Shown here in pieces: positions 1-9,066 of a DNA stretch of 64,000 bases. Source of the DNA: DAIDJD01 sp035485275 (GTDB lineage Bacteria; Oederibacteriota; JAJYGY01; DAIDJD01). Below the pieces are notes generated by a model. The model had not been told where the DNA came from. It searched no databases and was given only the letters and a program-made list of their open reading frames with translations. Every line of letters starts with the position of its first letter. Position 1 is the stretch's first letter. Location: assembly GCA_035485275.1 (NCBI GenBank), contig DATHOE010000047.1, positions 110,226 through 174,225 of the forward strand. The letters are read 5' to 3'. A program made the position numbers and the translations under genes.

Positions 1-1144
1 GCTCCAGGCCCTTGCAGTCCTCCGCCACCTCGGAAAGGTTCAGGGTTCCGGGCAGCAGGCCCTTTCCGAAGACCTGGGCGCTGAGGACCAGTTCCATGGC
101 CCCGGAGGCGCCCAAAGCGTGCGCGTGGGCGCCCTTGGTGGCGGACACGGGCACTTTGGCGCCGTTCAGGAGGCGCGTGATGGCCAGGCTTTCATAGGTG
201 TCGTTCAAGGGGGTCGAGGATCCGTGGGCGTTGATGTATCCCAGCTCCTCGGGGGCGCAGGCGGCGTCCTGGAGCGCCAAGCGCATGCAGCGAAGGGACT
301 GGGCCGCGTCCGTGCGGGGGCTGGTCATGGAAAAGGCGTCGTTGGTGGTGGCGTAGCCGAGGACCTCGGCGTAGATCGTGGCCCCGCGGGCCTGGGCCTG
401 TTCCCACTGCTCCAGCACGAGCATGCCCGCGCCTTCCGCCATCACAAAGCCGTCGCGCTGGGCGTCGAAAGGGCGGCTCGCGCCGGCCGGGTCCCCGTTG
501 CGGGTGCTCATGGCCCGGATCAGGGCGAAGGCGCCGAAGACCAGGGGCGAGAGCGGGCATTCCACGGCCCCGGCCAGCATGGTGCTGGTCTCCCCCCGGG
601 CGATGAGCCGGGCCGCCTCGCCCACGGCGATGGCGCCCGAAGCGCAGGAATTGGCGTTGGCGATGTTGGGGCCGAAGGTGCCCAGCTCCATGGCGATGTT
701 GCAGGAGGAGGCGCCGCCGAACACGGAGATGGCCAGGGTCGGCCGCACGCCCCGCAGGCCCTTCTGCATGTACAGGCCGTGCTGTTCCTCGGCGAAGGCG
801 ATGCCCCCGAGCGCCGAGCCCGCATAGATGCCGAAGCGTTCCGGGTCAAGCGCGGACAGCTCCAGGCCGGAGTCGAGCAGGGCCATGCGGGCGGTGGCCA
901 GGCTGAATTGGGCGAAGCGGTCCAGGCGCTTGGCCTTCTGGGCGTCCATGTAGCTGGTCGGCTCGAAGCCGTCGACCTGTCCGGCGATGCGGCTGCCGAA
1001 GGCCGCGGCGTCAAAGCGGGTCAGCCCTTGGACCCCCGGCCCCCCCAGGCCGAGGGCGCCCTTCCAGAGGCCATCCTTGCCGTTGCCGACGCAGGAGAGG
1101 GCCCCCAAACCGGTGACGGCCACACGGTGCCGGGCGTCTTTCAT
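1..1144 (-). CDS. Beta-ketoacyl-ACP synthase II-like (FabF family), 3' end outside window
   Basis: Condensing enzyme of the thiolase fold that extends an acyl-ACP with malonyl-ACP. The 381 visible codons show the family triad: Cys167 in NANSCASG, His307 in INAHGSS and His342 in TKGAHAHALGASG, the last with an extra His two residues earlier where FabF usually has a small residue. The reading frame runs off the left edge, so the last few tens of residues are missing. The start ATG (1144) overlaps the stop of the upstream cyclase-like gene as ATGA, so the two are translationally coupled. A ketosynthase paired with a SRPBCC/cyclase protein is more typical of aryl-polyene or aromatic polyketide clusters than of core fatty-acid synthesis. 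The specific product is inference; the family is clear. Confidence 0.9.
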   Translation of the reverse strand, partial: MKDARHRVAVTGLGALSCVGNGKDGLWKGALGLGGPGVQGLTRFDAAAFGSRIAGQVDGFEPTSYMDAQKAKRLDRFAQFSLATARMALLDSGLELSALDPERFGIYAGSALGGIAFAEEQHGLYMQKGLRGVRPTLAISVFGGASSCNIAMELGTFGPNIANANSCASGAIAVGEAARLIARGETSTMLAGAVECPLSPLVFGAFALIRAMSTRNGDPAGASRPFDAQRDGFVMAEGAGMLVLEQWEQAQARGATIYAEVLGYATTNDAFSMTSPRTDAAQSLRCMRLALQDAACAPEELGYINAHGSSTPLNDTYESLAITRLLNGAKVPVSATKGAHAHALGASGAMELVLSAQVFGKGLLPGTLNLSEVAEDCKGLE

Positions 1145-1587
1145 GATCGCTCCTCAAGGTGGCGTTTGACGCCGGCCAGGGTTTTCTCGGCGATGGCGTG
1201 CACGAAAAAGCGCCCCACCACCTGCTCACGGAACAGCGCCATGAAAAAAGCCTCCTGCGGCATGCTGTGGGTCAGCACGACCTCGGTGCGGCGCGGGCCC
1301 AGCGCCTTCAGGAGCCACCACACGTCCATGCCGCGGGTGAAGGTCGAGCGGGTGTGCAGGTAATGGATGCGCTTCTTGGGCCTCTCCAGGCGCTGCAGCG
1401 CGGTCCACCAGCAGGGGAAGCCGCTGCGGCTGGCCGACATGCGCACCTCGCGCTCCTTGGCCTTCCAGGCCCCCGCTTCCACCCAACGGTAATGGGCCAG
1501 AAAATCGGGCCAGGCCTCGACCTTCGCCGCGGCGCCGAAAACCTCGGCCCAGGGGGCCTCGATCACGATGCGATTTTCCGTTTTCAT
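1141..1587 (-). CDS. SRPBCC / polyketide cyclase-like protein
   Basis: This 148-residue protein begins with the pattern typical of START/Bet v1-like ligand-binding domains (an N-terminal strand reading ENRIVIEAPWAEVFGAAAKV, then W-P) and ends in a long helix (about 120-145). Members bind hydrophobic ligands, and many act as polyketide cyclases/aromatases or coenzyme-Q chaperones. No catalytic residue can be assigned from sequence alone. It overlaps the ketosynthase gene by four bases, which suggests both act on the same acyl or polyketide substrate. It has no signal peptide and is expected to be cytosolic. The precise role is unknown. Confidence 0.75.
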   Translation of the reverse strand: MKTENRIVIEAPWAEVFGAAAKVEAWPDFLAHYRWVEAGAWKAKEREVRMSASRSGFPCWWTALQRLERPKKRIHYLHTRSTFTRGMDVWWLLKALGPRRTEVVLTHSMPQEAFFMALFREQVVGRFFVHAIAEKTLAGVKRHLEERS

Positions 1588-1710
1588 GCTGCGCGAACCC
1601 CCGGATACGCGGACGCCAACGCATCCAAACTCAATGGAAGCATCCCCTCACTGTACGTCCCCGGGCCGGAAACGGGTCACAGGCCCAAAAATTGTCCGAA
1701 CCTTGCGGCC

Positions 1711-3327
1711 TCAGGCGCCCTCGCCGAAGCCCAGCTTTGCTCCGATCTTCTTCGCCAGGCCCTTGGCTTCTGGGTGCCCGAGGCCGATGACGGCCAGGCC
1801 GTAGGCCGCCACGCAGAGCGCCACCAAGGGCAGCAGCCGGACGCTCAGGGCGAAGCGGTTGTAGGCGTAAGGCGCGCCCAGGGCCAGGACCTCGGAGCCG
1901 GCCCAGGCCAGCAGGCCCATGAGGGCGCTGGCCAGGAGGGCCTTGCAGGAGTGGGCAAAAGGCGGCCCCATGTTCAGGCCGGGCATGCGCGGGCGCAGGC
2001 GCAGCAAAATGCCCGCGAATCCGAAAACGCTGGCCAGCCCATTGGCCAAGGCCAGGCCCCCGGTGCCCAGGGGCTTCAGCAGGGCCACGCTGAGGCAGAC
2101 GTTCAGGACCAGGGTCATCCCGGCCAAGGCCGCCGGGCCGCGGTAGTCCTTCAGGGCGTAGAGGGCCTGGTTCCCCAGGCGCTGAGCCGCGACAAAGGCG
2201 AGGCCCACGCACTGGAAGGTCACCGTCACGGCCGTCCAGTCCGCGGCCGCGGCGTTGTAGGCGCCCGTGCGGAACAGCAGGGCGCAGATGGGCCGCGACA
2301 GCACCGCCAAACCCACGCAGGCGGGAATGACCAACAGCATGGAGGTCGATACCGCCTGCGAAAGGCTGCGGTTCATGCCGCCCCAGTCCTGGGCCTGGGC
2401 CTGCCGCGAAAGGGTCGGAAGGCCCGCCGTGGCCAGGCTCATGGCGAAGAGGCCAAGCACCATCTCGCCCATCATGCCGCTGTTAAGGAGCACCATTTGG
2501 GCTCCGTCGGGCAGGGTCGATGCCAGCGCCGTGCTGATCAGCGCGTTGATGGGGTAGATCCCGGCGGCCAGCAGGCCCGGACCCATGCGGCGGAGCGCCT
2601 TGGCCACCCAGGGATCGGAGCCGTGCCAGCCCAGGGAGATGCCGAAGCCTTCGCGCCGCACCGCCGGCACCAGGACCAGCAGCTGCACCAGGCCCCCCGC
2701 CAGCACGGCGAAGGCGCATACCACGGCCACGGTCTCGAAGGGCACGCTCGCGCCCCCGGCCCTCAGGATGCGCAGGGTCAGGGCCCCGAAGCCGATGAAG
2801 GCCAGGTTCCAGAATATGGACACCGAGGCCGCCAGGGCGAAGCGGTGGCGCAGGTTCAGGACCCCGGCGAAGCCCGCGGTCAGGCTGACCAAGGCCAGGT
2901 AGGGGAACATCAGCCTGCCCAGCAAGGCGGTCAGCGCGGCCTGGGCCACGGGCCGCCCCAAGGTCAGGAGGCTGGCCAGGGGACCCATGAGCAGGAGCAT
3001 CAGCGCCACGCCCGCGGTAAGGATCGTCAGCAGGGTGCCCATGAAGCGGGCGGCCACGGCCTTCATGGCTTCCTCGCCCCCTGCGGACTCGGCTTCGGCC
3101 AGGGTGGGCAGGAAGGCGGCCGTCATGGTGCCCTCAGCCGTGAAGCGCCGCAGAAGGTTGGGCAGGCGGAAGGCGACGGCGTAGGCGTCCGCGGCGGCTC
3201 CGGCGCCCAGCACATGGGAAAGGAAAAAAGTCTGCGCCAGGCCGGTGATGCGGCTCAGCAAGGTCATCACGCCGACGACACCGGCGGAACGGAGCAGGCT
3301 GGGACGTTTGGGGTTGGGGTCGTTCAA
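1711..3327 (-). CDS. murJ: Lipid II flippase MurJ
   Basis: The 538-residue polytopic membrane protein of the MOP/MviN family flips lipid-linked peptidoglycan precursor to the periplasmic face. The N-terminus (SAGVVGVMTLLSRITGLAQT) and the following GAGAAADAYAVAFRLPNLLRR segment are hallmark MurJ sequence, and length and about 14 hydrophobic segments fit the family (roughly 500-530 residues). It starts at an ATG after a DUF1801 gene on the same strand, separated by about 140 bases, so it may have its own promoter. About 120 bases separate its stop from the cyclase-like gene. Confidence 0.93.
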   Translation of the reverse strand: MNDPNPKRPSLLRSAGVVGVMTLLSRITGLAQTFFLSHVLGAGAAADAYAVAFRLPNLLRRFTAEGTMTAAFLPTLAEAESAGGEEAMKAVAARFMGTLLTILTAGVALMLLLMGPLASLLTLGRPVAQAALTALLGRLMFPYLALVSLTAGFAGVLNLRHRFALAASVSIFWNLAFIGFGALTLRILRAGGASVPFETVAVVCAFAVLAGGLVQLLVLVPAVRREGFGISLGWHGSDPWVAKALRRMGPGLLAAGIYPINALISTALASTLPDGAQMVLLNSGMMGEMVLGLFAMSLATAGLPTLSRQAQAQDWGGMNRSLSQAVSTSMLLVIPACVGLAVLSRPICALLFRTGAYNAAAADWTAVTVTFQCVGLAFVAAQRLGNQALYALKDYRGPAALAGMTLVLNVCLSVALLKPLGTGGLALANGLASVFGFAGILLRLRPRMPGLNMGPPFAHSCKALLASALMGLLAWAGSEVLALGAPYAYNRFALSVRLLPLVALCVAAYGLAVIGLGHPEAKGLAKKIGAKLGFGEGA

Positions 3328-3468
3328 AGCGGGGGCAGAACGGAGGGGGGCACGCGGTTCCTGGAGCGTGTGTTCAAGGGTCGCAAGGACGGCCTAAAGC
3401 GCCGCGCACGCCAGTCTATAGGATCGCGCCCCGTTTCTACAGGCCAACTTGGGGCCCGGATGCCGCCC

Positions 3469-3855
3469 CTATTTTTTGGGCTTCAGCGGCTTGGGCGGGG
3501 CCTTCGCCGGGAGGCTCTCCTTCACCCGGAAGCGGACGATCTTCGCGACCAGGCTCAGGGGCAGGGCCTGGTCCAGGGGGAACTGCACCGAGCCCCGCGC
3601 ACCCTTGTAGGGGGCCAGCTCCGCCTTGAACGCGGCGATGCCCGAGGAGGTGGGATAGAAGCCGATGTGGCGGCTGAAGGCCGCGAAATGGACCAGGTTG
3701 CCCTTGAGGCGGAAGGTCGGTATGCGGTAGCTGATGGTCTCGGTGGCCTTGGGCGCCGCGGCCTTGATGGTCCGGCGCATGGCCCTCAGCCGGGCCCGGA
3801 CGTCCTTGGGGAAACGCGCGATGTAGTCGTCCACATCCTTGGGCGCGCTTTGCAT
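3469..3855 (-). CDS. DUF1801 / YdhG-like protein
   Basis: Small cytosolic protein with the DUF1801 pattern: VDDYIARFPKDVRARLRAMR near the start, then ISYRIPTFRL and IGFYPTSSGI. Some relatives have been called iron chaperones because the fold resembles frataxin, but function is poorly established. The reading frame is open further upstream (to 3921), but a purine-rich GGGGG block 9 bases before the ATG at 3855 and family length (about 120-130 residues) favour the start used here; the ATG at 3864 is an alternative. The lysine/proline-rich C-terminus is unremarkable. Confidence 0.8.
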   Translation of the reverse strand: MQSAPKDVDDYIARFPKDVRARLRAMRRTIKAAAPKATETISYRIPTFRLKGNLVHFAAFSRHIGFYPTSSGIAAFKAELAPYKGARGSVQFPLDQALPLSLVAKIVRFRVKESLPAKAPPKPLKPKK

Positions 3856-3930
3856 CGCGGACATCCCCCTTTTCACTAAGGTCATTTTGTAAAATATACC
3901 AAATCCATTCAGTGAAAACAAAAAACCTTC

Positions 3931-4704
3931 TTAGTCCGGAACGTACTGCATCTTCACGGTCATGCCGCCGTCCACCACCAACTGCTGCCCCGTCACGAAT
4001 CCGGAGCGCGTCCCGTCCAAAAGATAGCTGACCGCCGCCGCCACATCCTCGGGGCGCCCCACCCGTCCGGCCGGATGCTGGGCGTGGTCCACGGTCCTCA
4101 GCTTCAGGCGGCTGGGCTTGCCTTGCAGCGCGCTGACGTCGATCCAGCCCGGCAGCACCGCGTTGACGCGCAGATGGCGCGCCTGGAGGCTCAGGGCCAG
4201 GGCGTGGGTCAGGGCCACGAGCCCCCCCTTGCTGGCCCCGTAGGCCTCCCCCCCGGGCTCCGACATCAGGGCCCTCGTCGAGGCGATGTTCACCACCGAG
4301 GCCCCCGGCTTCAGTCGCGGCAGAAGCTGCTGCGTCAGGAAAAAAGGCGCCCTAAGGTTCACGGCCTGCACGCGGTCCCAATCCGCCAGGCTCAGGCGCT
4401 CCAAGGGCTTGAAGGCGCCGATGCCGGCGTTGTTCACCAGTCCGTCCAGCTTGGGGAAGGCCTTGAGCGCGCTCGCCGCGGCCTTGATCTGGGCGGGCCG
4501 GGCGAGGTCGCAGAGCAGGAAGCAGGAGCCCGGACCCAGGCGCTTGGCCGCGGCCGCACCCTGCACGTGGTCCGAGTCCAGGATGGCCACGCGCGCGCCT
4601 TCGCGCAGGGCCAATTGCTCCGCGATGGCCCTGCCGATGCCGCGGGCCCCGCCGCTGACGACATAGGCGCGGACGGGGCCGGGCAGGGGGCTCTTCTGCC
4701 TCAT
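3931..4704 (-). CDS. Short-chain dehydrogenase/reductase
   Basis: Classical SDR of 257 residues, NAD(P)-dependent. Visible motifs: the dinucleotide-binding GGARGIG (18-24), NNAG (91-94), catalytic Ser142 in IASTRAL, Tyr155 and Lys159 in the YxxxK box, and a C-terminal FVTGQQLVVDGG segment typical of FabG-like enzymes. Asp43 after the second strand (ILDSD) hints at a preference for NADH. The chosen ATG (4704) overlaps the stop of the OsmC gene (ATGA); the longer open frame would run inside that gene. Substrate is not predictable. Coupling to an OsmC peroxidase suggests a stress-related pair. Confidence 0.88.
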   Translation of the reverse strand: MRQKSPLPGPVRAYVVSGGARGIGRAIAEQLALREGARVAILDSDHVQGAAAAKRLGPGSCFLLCDLARPAQIKAAASALKAFPKLDGLVNNAGIGAFKPLERLSLADWDRVQAVNLRAPFFLTQQLLPRLKPGASVVNIASTRALMSEPGGEAYGASKGGLVALTHALALSLQARHLRVNAVLPGWIDVSALQGKPSRLKLRTVDHAQHPAGRVGRPEDVAAAVSYLLDGTRSGFVTGQQLVVDGGMTVKMQYVPD

Positions 4705-5138
4705 GCGAGGCGGGCTTCGAGGGTGATGGGGACCGCGGACAGGGCCTGTGAGATCGGGCAACCCGCCTTGGCCCCCTCGGCGAGCGCGGTGAATTTCTGG
4801 GCGTCCAGGCCGCTGACCGTCCCTACCACGGACAAATGGATGCCGCTGATCTTGAATTTCCCGTCGGTCTGCCGCAGGGAGACCTCGGCCTTGGTCTCGA
4901 GGCTCTGGGGCGGCGTGCCCGCGCCGCTCAGGGCGAAGGACAGGGCCATGCTGAAGCAGGCCGCGTGCGCGGCGGCGATCAATTCCTCGGGATTGGTGCC
5001 GGCTTTTCCGTCTTCGCTCTGGAAGCGGGTCTTGAAGGTGTAGGGCTGGCCGCTGAGGGCGCCGCTCACGGTGCTGATGACTCCGCTTCCCTCAAGGCCG
5101 CTTCCCTTCCAAACCGCTGTGGCGCTGCGTGGATCCAT
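4701..5138 (-). CDS. OsmC/Ohr family peroxiredoxin
   Basis: Thiol peroxidase-type protein of 145 residues that reduces organic hydroperoxides in the cytosol. Two conserved cysteines are present: Cys61 in AHAACFSMALS (preceded by the EE pair at 51-52) and Cys127 in AGCPISQAL, matching the catalytic pair of OsmC proteins. A GGAG Shine-Dalgarno lies six bases before the ATG. Four-base overlap with the downstream SDR gene indicates one transcript. The sequence is closer to the OsmC/YhfA branch than to Ohr (inference from the C-terminal CPISQAL pattern). Confidence 0.88.
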   Translation of the reverse strand: MDPRSATAVWKGSGLEGSGVISTVSGALSGQPYTFKTRFQSEDGKAGTNPEELIAAAHAACFSMALSFALSGAGTPPQSLETKAEVSLRQTDGKFKISGIHLSVVGTVSGLDAQKFTALAEGAKAGCPISQALSAVPITLEARLA

Positions 5139-5160
5139 GTCCGCTCCGCAAAAAGGGTGA

Positions 5161-6174
5161 TCAATCTCTCGATGGCGTCTCCACCGGACTCAGGCTCGTC
5201 TCGACACGGCGCGCTTCCCTCAGCAAAACCAGATCCAGGGAGCGCCCCACGCTGTTTTCATCCAGGACGCGCAGCAGGGCGTCCACGCCCGGCAGGGTCC
5301 GGCCATCCAGACTAACCAGCAGGTCGCCCGCGATCAAGCCCGAAGCCGCGGCCGGGGATTTGGCCTCCACGCCGGCCACCAGCACCGCCTGTTCATGGGC
5401 CAACCCGAAGTGGCGCACCCACTTCACCGGCACCGCGGCCGTCTGGCCGTGGATGCCGATCCATCCGCGGCGGACCCGCCCGAAACGCAGGATCTGGCTG
5501 GCGACGTCGCGGGCGGTGTTCACGGCCACGGCGAAGCAGAGCCCCTGGGCCTGGGCGATGGTGGCGGTGTTCACGCCGATGACCCGGCCCCGAGAATCCA
5601 CCAGGGGGCCGCCGGAATTGCCGGGGTTCAGGGCGGCGTCGGTCTGCACCACGTCCTCGATCATGCCGCCGCTCACGCTCCTCAGGCTGCGCCCCAACGC
5701 GCTGACCACGCCCGCGGTGATGGTGGTGTCGAAGCCCAGCGGATTGCCTATGGCGATGGCGATCTGCCCCACCTTCAGGCGGGCGCTGTCCCCGAGTTCC
5801 ACCCAGGGCAGGCCCCCTTCCACCTTCAGGACGGCCAGGTCGGTGGCGGGATCCTCGCCCACCAGGGAGGCGCGCTCCCGCCGCCCGTCCTGGTGCAGGA
5901 TCCGAAGCTCGGAAGCCAGATGCACCACATGGCTGTTCGTCAGCAGGAGGCCGTCCGGGGTGAAGGCGAAGCCCGAGCCGCTGCCGTGCCGCTCGGCCGG
6001 GCCCGAGGCGCCGGCCACCCACTGGGTGACCTCCACCTTAACCACGGCCGGCCCGGCCAGGGCCACCGCGTCGTGCACGCTGCGGGAATAGGCGTCCAAA
6101 AGCGTTGCGTCGCCCGATTCCCGGGCGGCGGCTTGGCTGGAAAGGGGTGTTCCGGAAAGGGTTTTCAGGTTCAT
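5161..6174 (-). CDS. HtrA/DegP-like serine protease with one PDZ domain
   Basis: Trypsin-like S1C protease of 337 residues. The catalytic triad is visible: His82 (TNSHVV), Asp112 (DPATDLAVLK) and Ser187 (NPGNSGGPL). A single PDZ domain occupies about residues 235-325. Unlike DegP/DegQ, the N-terminus (MNLKTLSGTPLSSQ) is polar with no signal peptide or membrane anchor, so as written the protein would be cytosolic. The start is supported by a strong AAGGAGG six bases upstream, so mis-assignment is unlikely. It lies just downstream of the YfhO-type gene on the same strand, with about 50 bases between. Confidence 0.9.
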   Translation of the reverse strand: MNLKTLSGTPLSSQAAARESGDATLLDAYSRSVHDAVALAGPAVVKVEVTQWVAGASGPAERHGSGSGFAFTPDGLLLTNSHVVHLASELRILHQDGRRERASLVGEDPATDLAVLKVEGGLPWVELGDSARLKVGQIAIAIGNPLGFDTTITAGVVSALGRSLRSVSGGMIEDVVQTDAALNPGNSGGPLVDSRGRVIGVNTATIAQAQGLCFAVAVNTARDVASQILRFGRVRRGWIGIHGQTAAVPVKWVRHFGLAHEQAVLVAGVEAKSPAAASGLIAGDLLVSLDGRTLPGVDALLRVLDENSVGRSLDLVLLREARRVETSLSPVETPSRD

Positions 6175-6227
6175 GGCGTCCTCCTTCTTGAAATAACCTT
6201 ACGCATCGGACGCCGGATTGGACGCTT

Positions 6228-8513
6228 TCAGGGCTTCCGTCTTTTTTCAACGAAGGCCAGGCCGGCCAGGGCCGCCAGGCCGGCCAAGCAGGCGGCCAGG
6301 GCGTCATAAAAGAGCCCATTGTCGAAACGGAAGTCCACCCGATGCCGCCCGGGGCCCAACAAAACCGCCTGCAGTCCCCCGTCCGCCTTCAGCACCTCCG
6401 TCCCCCGTCCGTCGACCTCGCAACGCCAGGAGGGGTACCAGGCATTGGAAAGGACCAGCACCGCGTCCCGATCGGTGGACACGTCCAAGTCGCTGGTCTG
6501 GGGGTCGCGCCCGAGCCACTGGATCCCGCCTTTCGGCGGCCCGGCGGCCGCCGGGGGCTGTCCAAGGCGCGCGTCGCCCGCCAGCGCCACCTCCGTGCCG
6601 GGGTCGAATTTCGGATCGGCCAGGATACGGTAGGCCTCCCCGTCGTCGGACAGCTCCCGAATTTTCGTCACCAGCCAAGCGCGGTGGAATGCGCCGGGGT
6701 TGACGCCGACCGCGACGGTGTTTCCGGAGCCGGCCGAGCCAATGACATAACGCACATTCATAAGGTCGAGCCAGTCCTTTTTGCGCTGCGCCATCGCCAC
6801 CATGATCTGTTGCGAACTTTTCATGGAAACCGACTCCGCGCCGCCCAAATTTTCGTATCCGTGGAGCGCGGTCCAATTTGAATAGGTGGGGTCGTCGTCA
6901 AAAACGCGCCAGGGCTCCGGGCCCGGCGCCGGAAGCGGAAAATTCCTACGGTCGACGGCGACCTGTGGATCCATGAATTTGACGAAACGTTCGTACACGG
7001 ATTTTTGATCCTGGACGTGGAAGGCGAGTGCCAAAACCAAGGCCGTCCCCGGCCCCAAGCGTTTGGCCACCAGCCACAGCAGGACAAAAAGGATGGGGAC
7101 CAGTGCCAGGGTCGTCCGCGCGGAATCGCCGGCTATCGCGGCGAGGATTGCCGCCTGGGCTTGGGGGTTGCTCAAAGCGCTTGGGAAGTAGCCCAGACCC
7201 GTCAAGTCAGGCGGAGCGCATCCTTTGGCCACTAGCCAAGCGATCGCCGCGGCAAGAAAGGCCACCCCCGAAAAAAAGGCCGCACCGTGCAAGACGGTTT
7301 TTTGGTCCCTGGTCGTCCTTAGAGCGTCCCATCCGTATGCCGCAAGTGAGCATATGGAAAACGTCACCAAGAAAAGGATCCGGCTCCAGAACCTGAATCC
7401 CGAGATCACCGGCAGGTGGACGAAGAGGTGGTAAAAGGGGGTCCACCCATTCTGGGCGAAAAAAAAGGCCGTCAGCGCCAGAGCCGCAAACCAGCGCACT
7501 AGAGGTTCGCGCCGCCACAGCGCGGAGAGCGCTCCCGCGGCCAGGGCCCATGGAAGCAAACCGAAGTACTCGCTGACGCAAGTGGAGCCGACGAGCTGGC
7601 CATGATAGGTCGGTATCCGCCAGCCGAAAAAGCCCGGCACCAGCCAGGACAGAGCCTCGGGCAATCCGATGGAACCGCCATTGAACACGGCGTGGGTGTA
7701 GCCCTGGCGCATGCACAGGGGCAGGTATTGCAGCGTCGGCAGAAGCTGGGGCGCCGCTATGAGGAAGGCCAGGGCCAACGCCAAGACCAAGCCGCGGAAT
7801 ACGGACAGGCGGCGGTCGGCCGGGGCGGACTTCGAAGCACCGACGCTTCGGCTCCATTCCGGGACCAAGACGAAGGCCGCCACCGCCGGCAGGGTATAGG
7901 CGAAAATTTGGGCGGATTCGGCAAGGATTTGTAGGGCGAAGACCAGTCCGCACAAGCCCCAGGCGAACCAGGACCCTTCCTTAAGCCCTTTGTATGCCGC
8001 CCAGAAAGCCCATGGCACCAGGGCAATGCCTTCCAGAAGGTTGTAGTAGCCGCCGAACAGCACGGACACCTGGGAGCCGGACACGGCAAAAAAAAAGGCG
8101 CCCAATAGGCTTCCGGCAAGGCTACGGTCCAGACTGCGCAAAAAAAGGAACATTCCGATCCCTGACAGCGCGACATGGACGATCGCGTCCAGCCCGCACT
8201 GGGTTCCCGCAGTCCATCCGGATAGGGCGGAGATCAGGTCGATGGGATAGAGAAAGAGCAGATTGCAGGCGGCGATGCCGGGCATTCCCCCATAGATGTC
8301 CGGCATCCACAGGGGCAAGTGACCGCAGGCCAAACTTTGCTGGATCTCAGCGCGGAAGGGGATGCCCAGTGTCAGAAGGTCAAAGCCGTAGATGATTTTG
8401 CCGGAAAGAAATAACGGGGCAAACAGCAAGATGGGTACTGCGATCAGGAAGGCAATGGCGAAAAAAGCCGGCCGAAGGTTCTTGGATGTGGCCGGCACGG
8501 GGTTTAAGGGCAT
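6228..8513 (-). CDS. YfhO-family multi-spanning membrane protein (GT-C-like)
   Basis: About 760 residues with a dozen or more hydrophobic segments and a long C-terminal extracytoplasmic part, ending in a last membrane helix (GLAALAGLAFVEKRRKP). The order (N-terminal helices, a loop beginning YGFDLLTLGIPFRAEIQQSLA, C-terminal domain with SNAWYPSWRCEVDG) matches the YfhO family of predicted GT-C glycosyltransferases, which decorate lipoteichoic acid in Gram-positive bacteria and are mostly uncharacterised elsewhere. The ATG at 8513 is used, but its Shine-Dalgarno (AAGGAGG) is 20 bases away; a GTG at 8570 is an alternative. It likely uses lipid-linked sugar in envelope glycan modification. Confidence 0.8.
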   Translation of the reverse strand: MPLNPVPATSKNLRPAFFAIAFLIAVPILLFAPLFLSGKIIYGFDLLTLGIPFRAEIQQSLACGHLPLWMPDIYGGMPGIAACNLLFLYPIDLISALSGWTAGTQCGLDAIVHVALSGIGMFLFLRSLDRSLAGSLLGAFFFAVSGSQVSVLFGGYYNLLEGIALVPWAFWAAYKGLKEGSWFAWGLCGLVFALQILAESAQIFAYTLPAVAAFVLVPEWSRSVGASKSAPADRRLSVFRGLVLALALAFLIAAPQLLPTLQYLPLCMRQGYTHAVFNGGSIGLPEALSWLVPGFFGWRIPTYHGQLVGSTCVSEYFGLLPWALAAGALSALWRREPLVRWFAALALTAFFFAQNGWTPFYHLFVHLPVISGFRFWSRILFLVTFSICSLAAYGWDALRTTRDQKTVLHGAAFFSGVAFLAAAIAWLVAKGCAPPDLTGLGYFPSALSNPQAQAAILAAIAGDSARTTLALVPILFVLLWLVAKRLGPGTALVLALAFHVQDQKSVYERFVKFMDPQVAVDRRNFPLPAPGPEPWRVFDDDPTYSNWTALHGYENLGGAESVSMKSSQQIMVAMAQRKKDWLDLMNVRYVIGSAGSGNTVAVGVNPGAFHRAWLVTKIRELSDDGEAYRILADPKFDPGTEVALAGDARLGQPPAAAGPPKGGIQWLGRDPQTSDLDVSTDRDAVLVLSNAWYPSWRCEVDGRGTEVLKADGGLQAVLLGPGRHRVDFRFDNGLFYDALAACLAGLAALAGLAFVEKRRKP

Positions 8514-9066
8514 GTTGTCAAGACGGGGACGATCCTCCTTCACCGGGGGGTGGCCCCATTCAAAACACACTCCCCCGGCTCCGCCCTCCGCAGGTTTCCC
8601 GGAAAACCACCCAGCTCGCTGAGGTAGAACAGAACTGCGCCGCGATAAAATCCCCCCGGAAGTTTCCCATCATTGGACCCGCCGGTTTCGCCGCCCGCGA
8701 ACGAGCCGAAAAGATTCATGGCGTGGGCCATGAACGATCCCAACTTGGGGGCCTCAAAACCAAAGTGTCTTCCGTTTGCCGCTTCATGAAGTTATTTTAT
8801 CCCAACCGGACAAGGTGTCAAAGACTGTAAACGCGGGTAATTCCGGCAGATGGGGGACGCCCAGGGGCCAAATGCCCTTCTTGATTGAAACGGCTGGATC
8901 CGCAGATGAGTCGAGAGCGGCTCGAGGAACACAAGCGTATCCCTCACGCATGCAAGGAATGTCGGGGCTTCGATGGCCCTCCATTTCATGACGATTCCGC
9001 TAAGTAATTTTAAAAGGGGAATGTTAGAATCCAAAAGATCTCCATTCACTTAGGGACGCACTATTA
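8514..9066. other. Divergent intergenic region, about 550 bp
   Basis: Lies between the YfhO-type gene (leftward) and the acyltransferase gene (rightward), so it should hold both promoters. Short open frames on both strands show no family resemblance or good ribosome binding sites and I do not call them. The segment near 8760-9060 is noticeably less GC-rich than the flanking genes. No clear hairpin or repeat was found. Confidence 0.5.

Noticed and set aside
1159..3879. 906-codon rightward open frame
   Set aside because: It is the antisense of the MurJ and SRPBCC genes; composition is Gly/Ala/Arg/Gln-rich with no domain, typical of shadow frames in GC-rich DNA.
8540..8743. 67-codon leftward open frame upstream of the YfhO-type gene
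   Set aside because: No ribosome site or family resemblance; it overlaps the YfhO-type gene leader.
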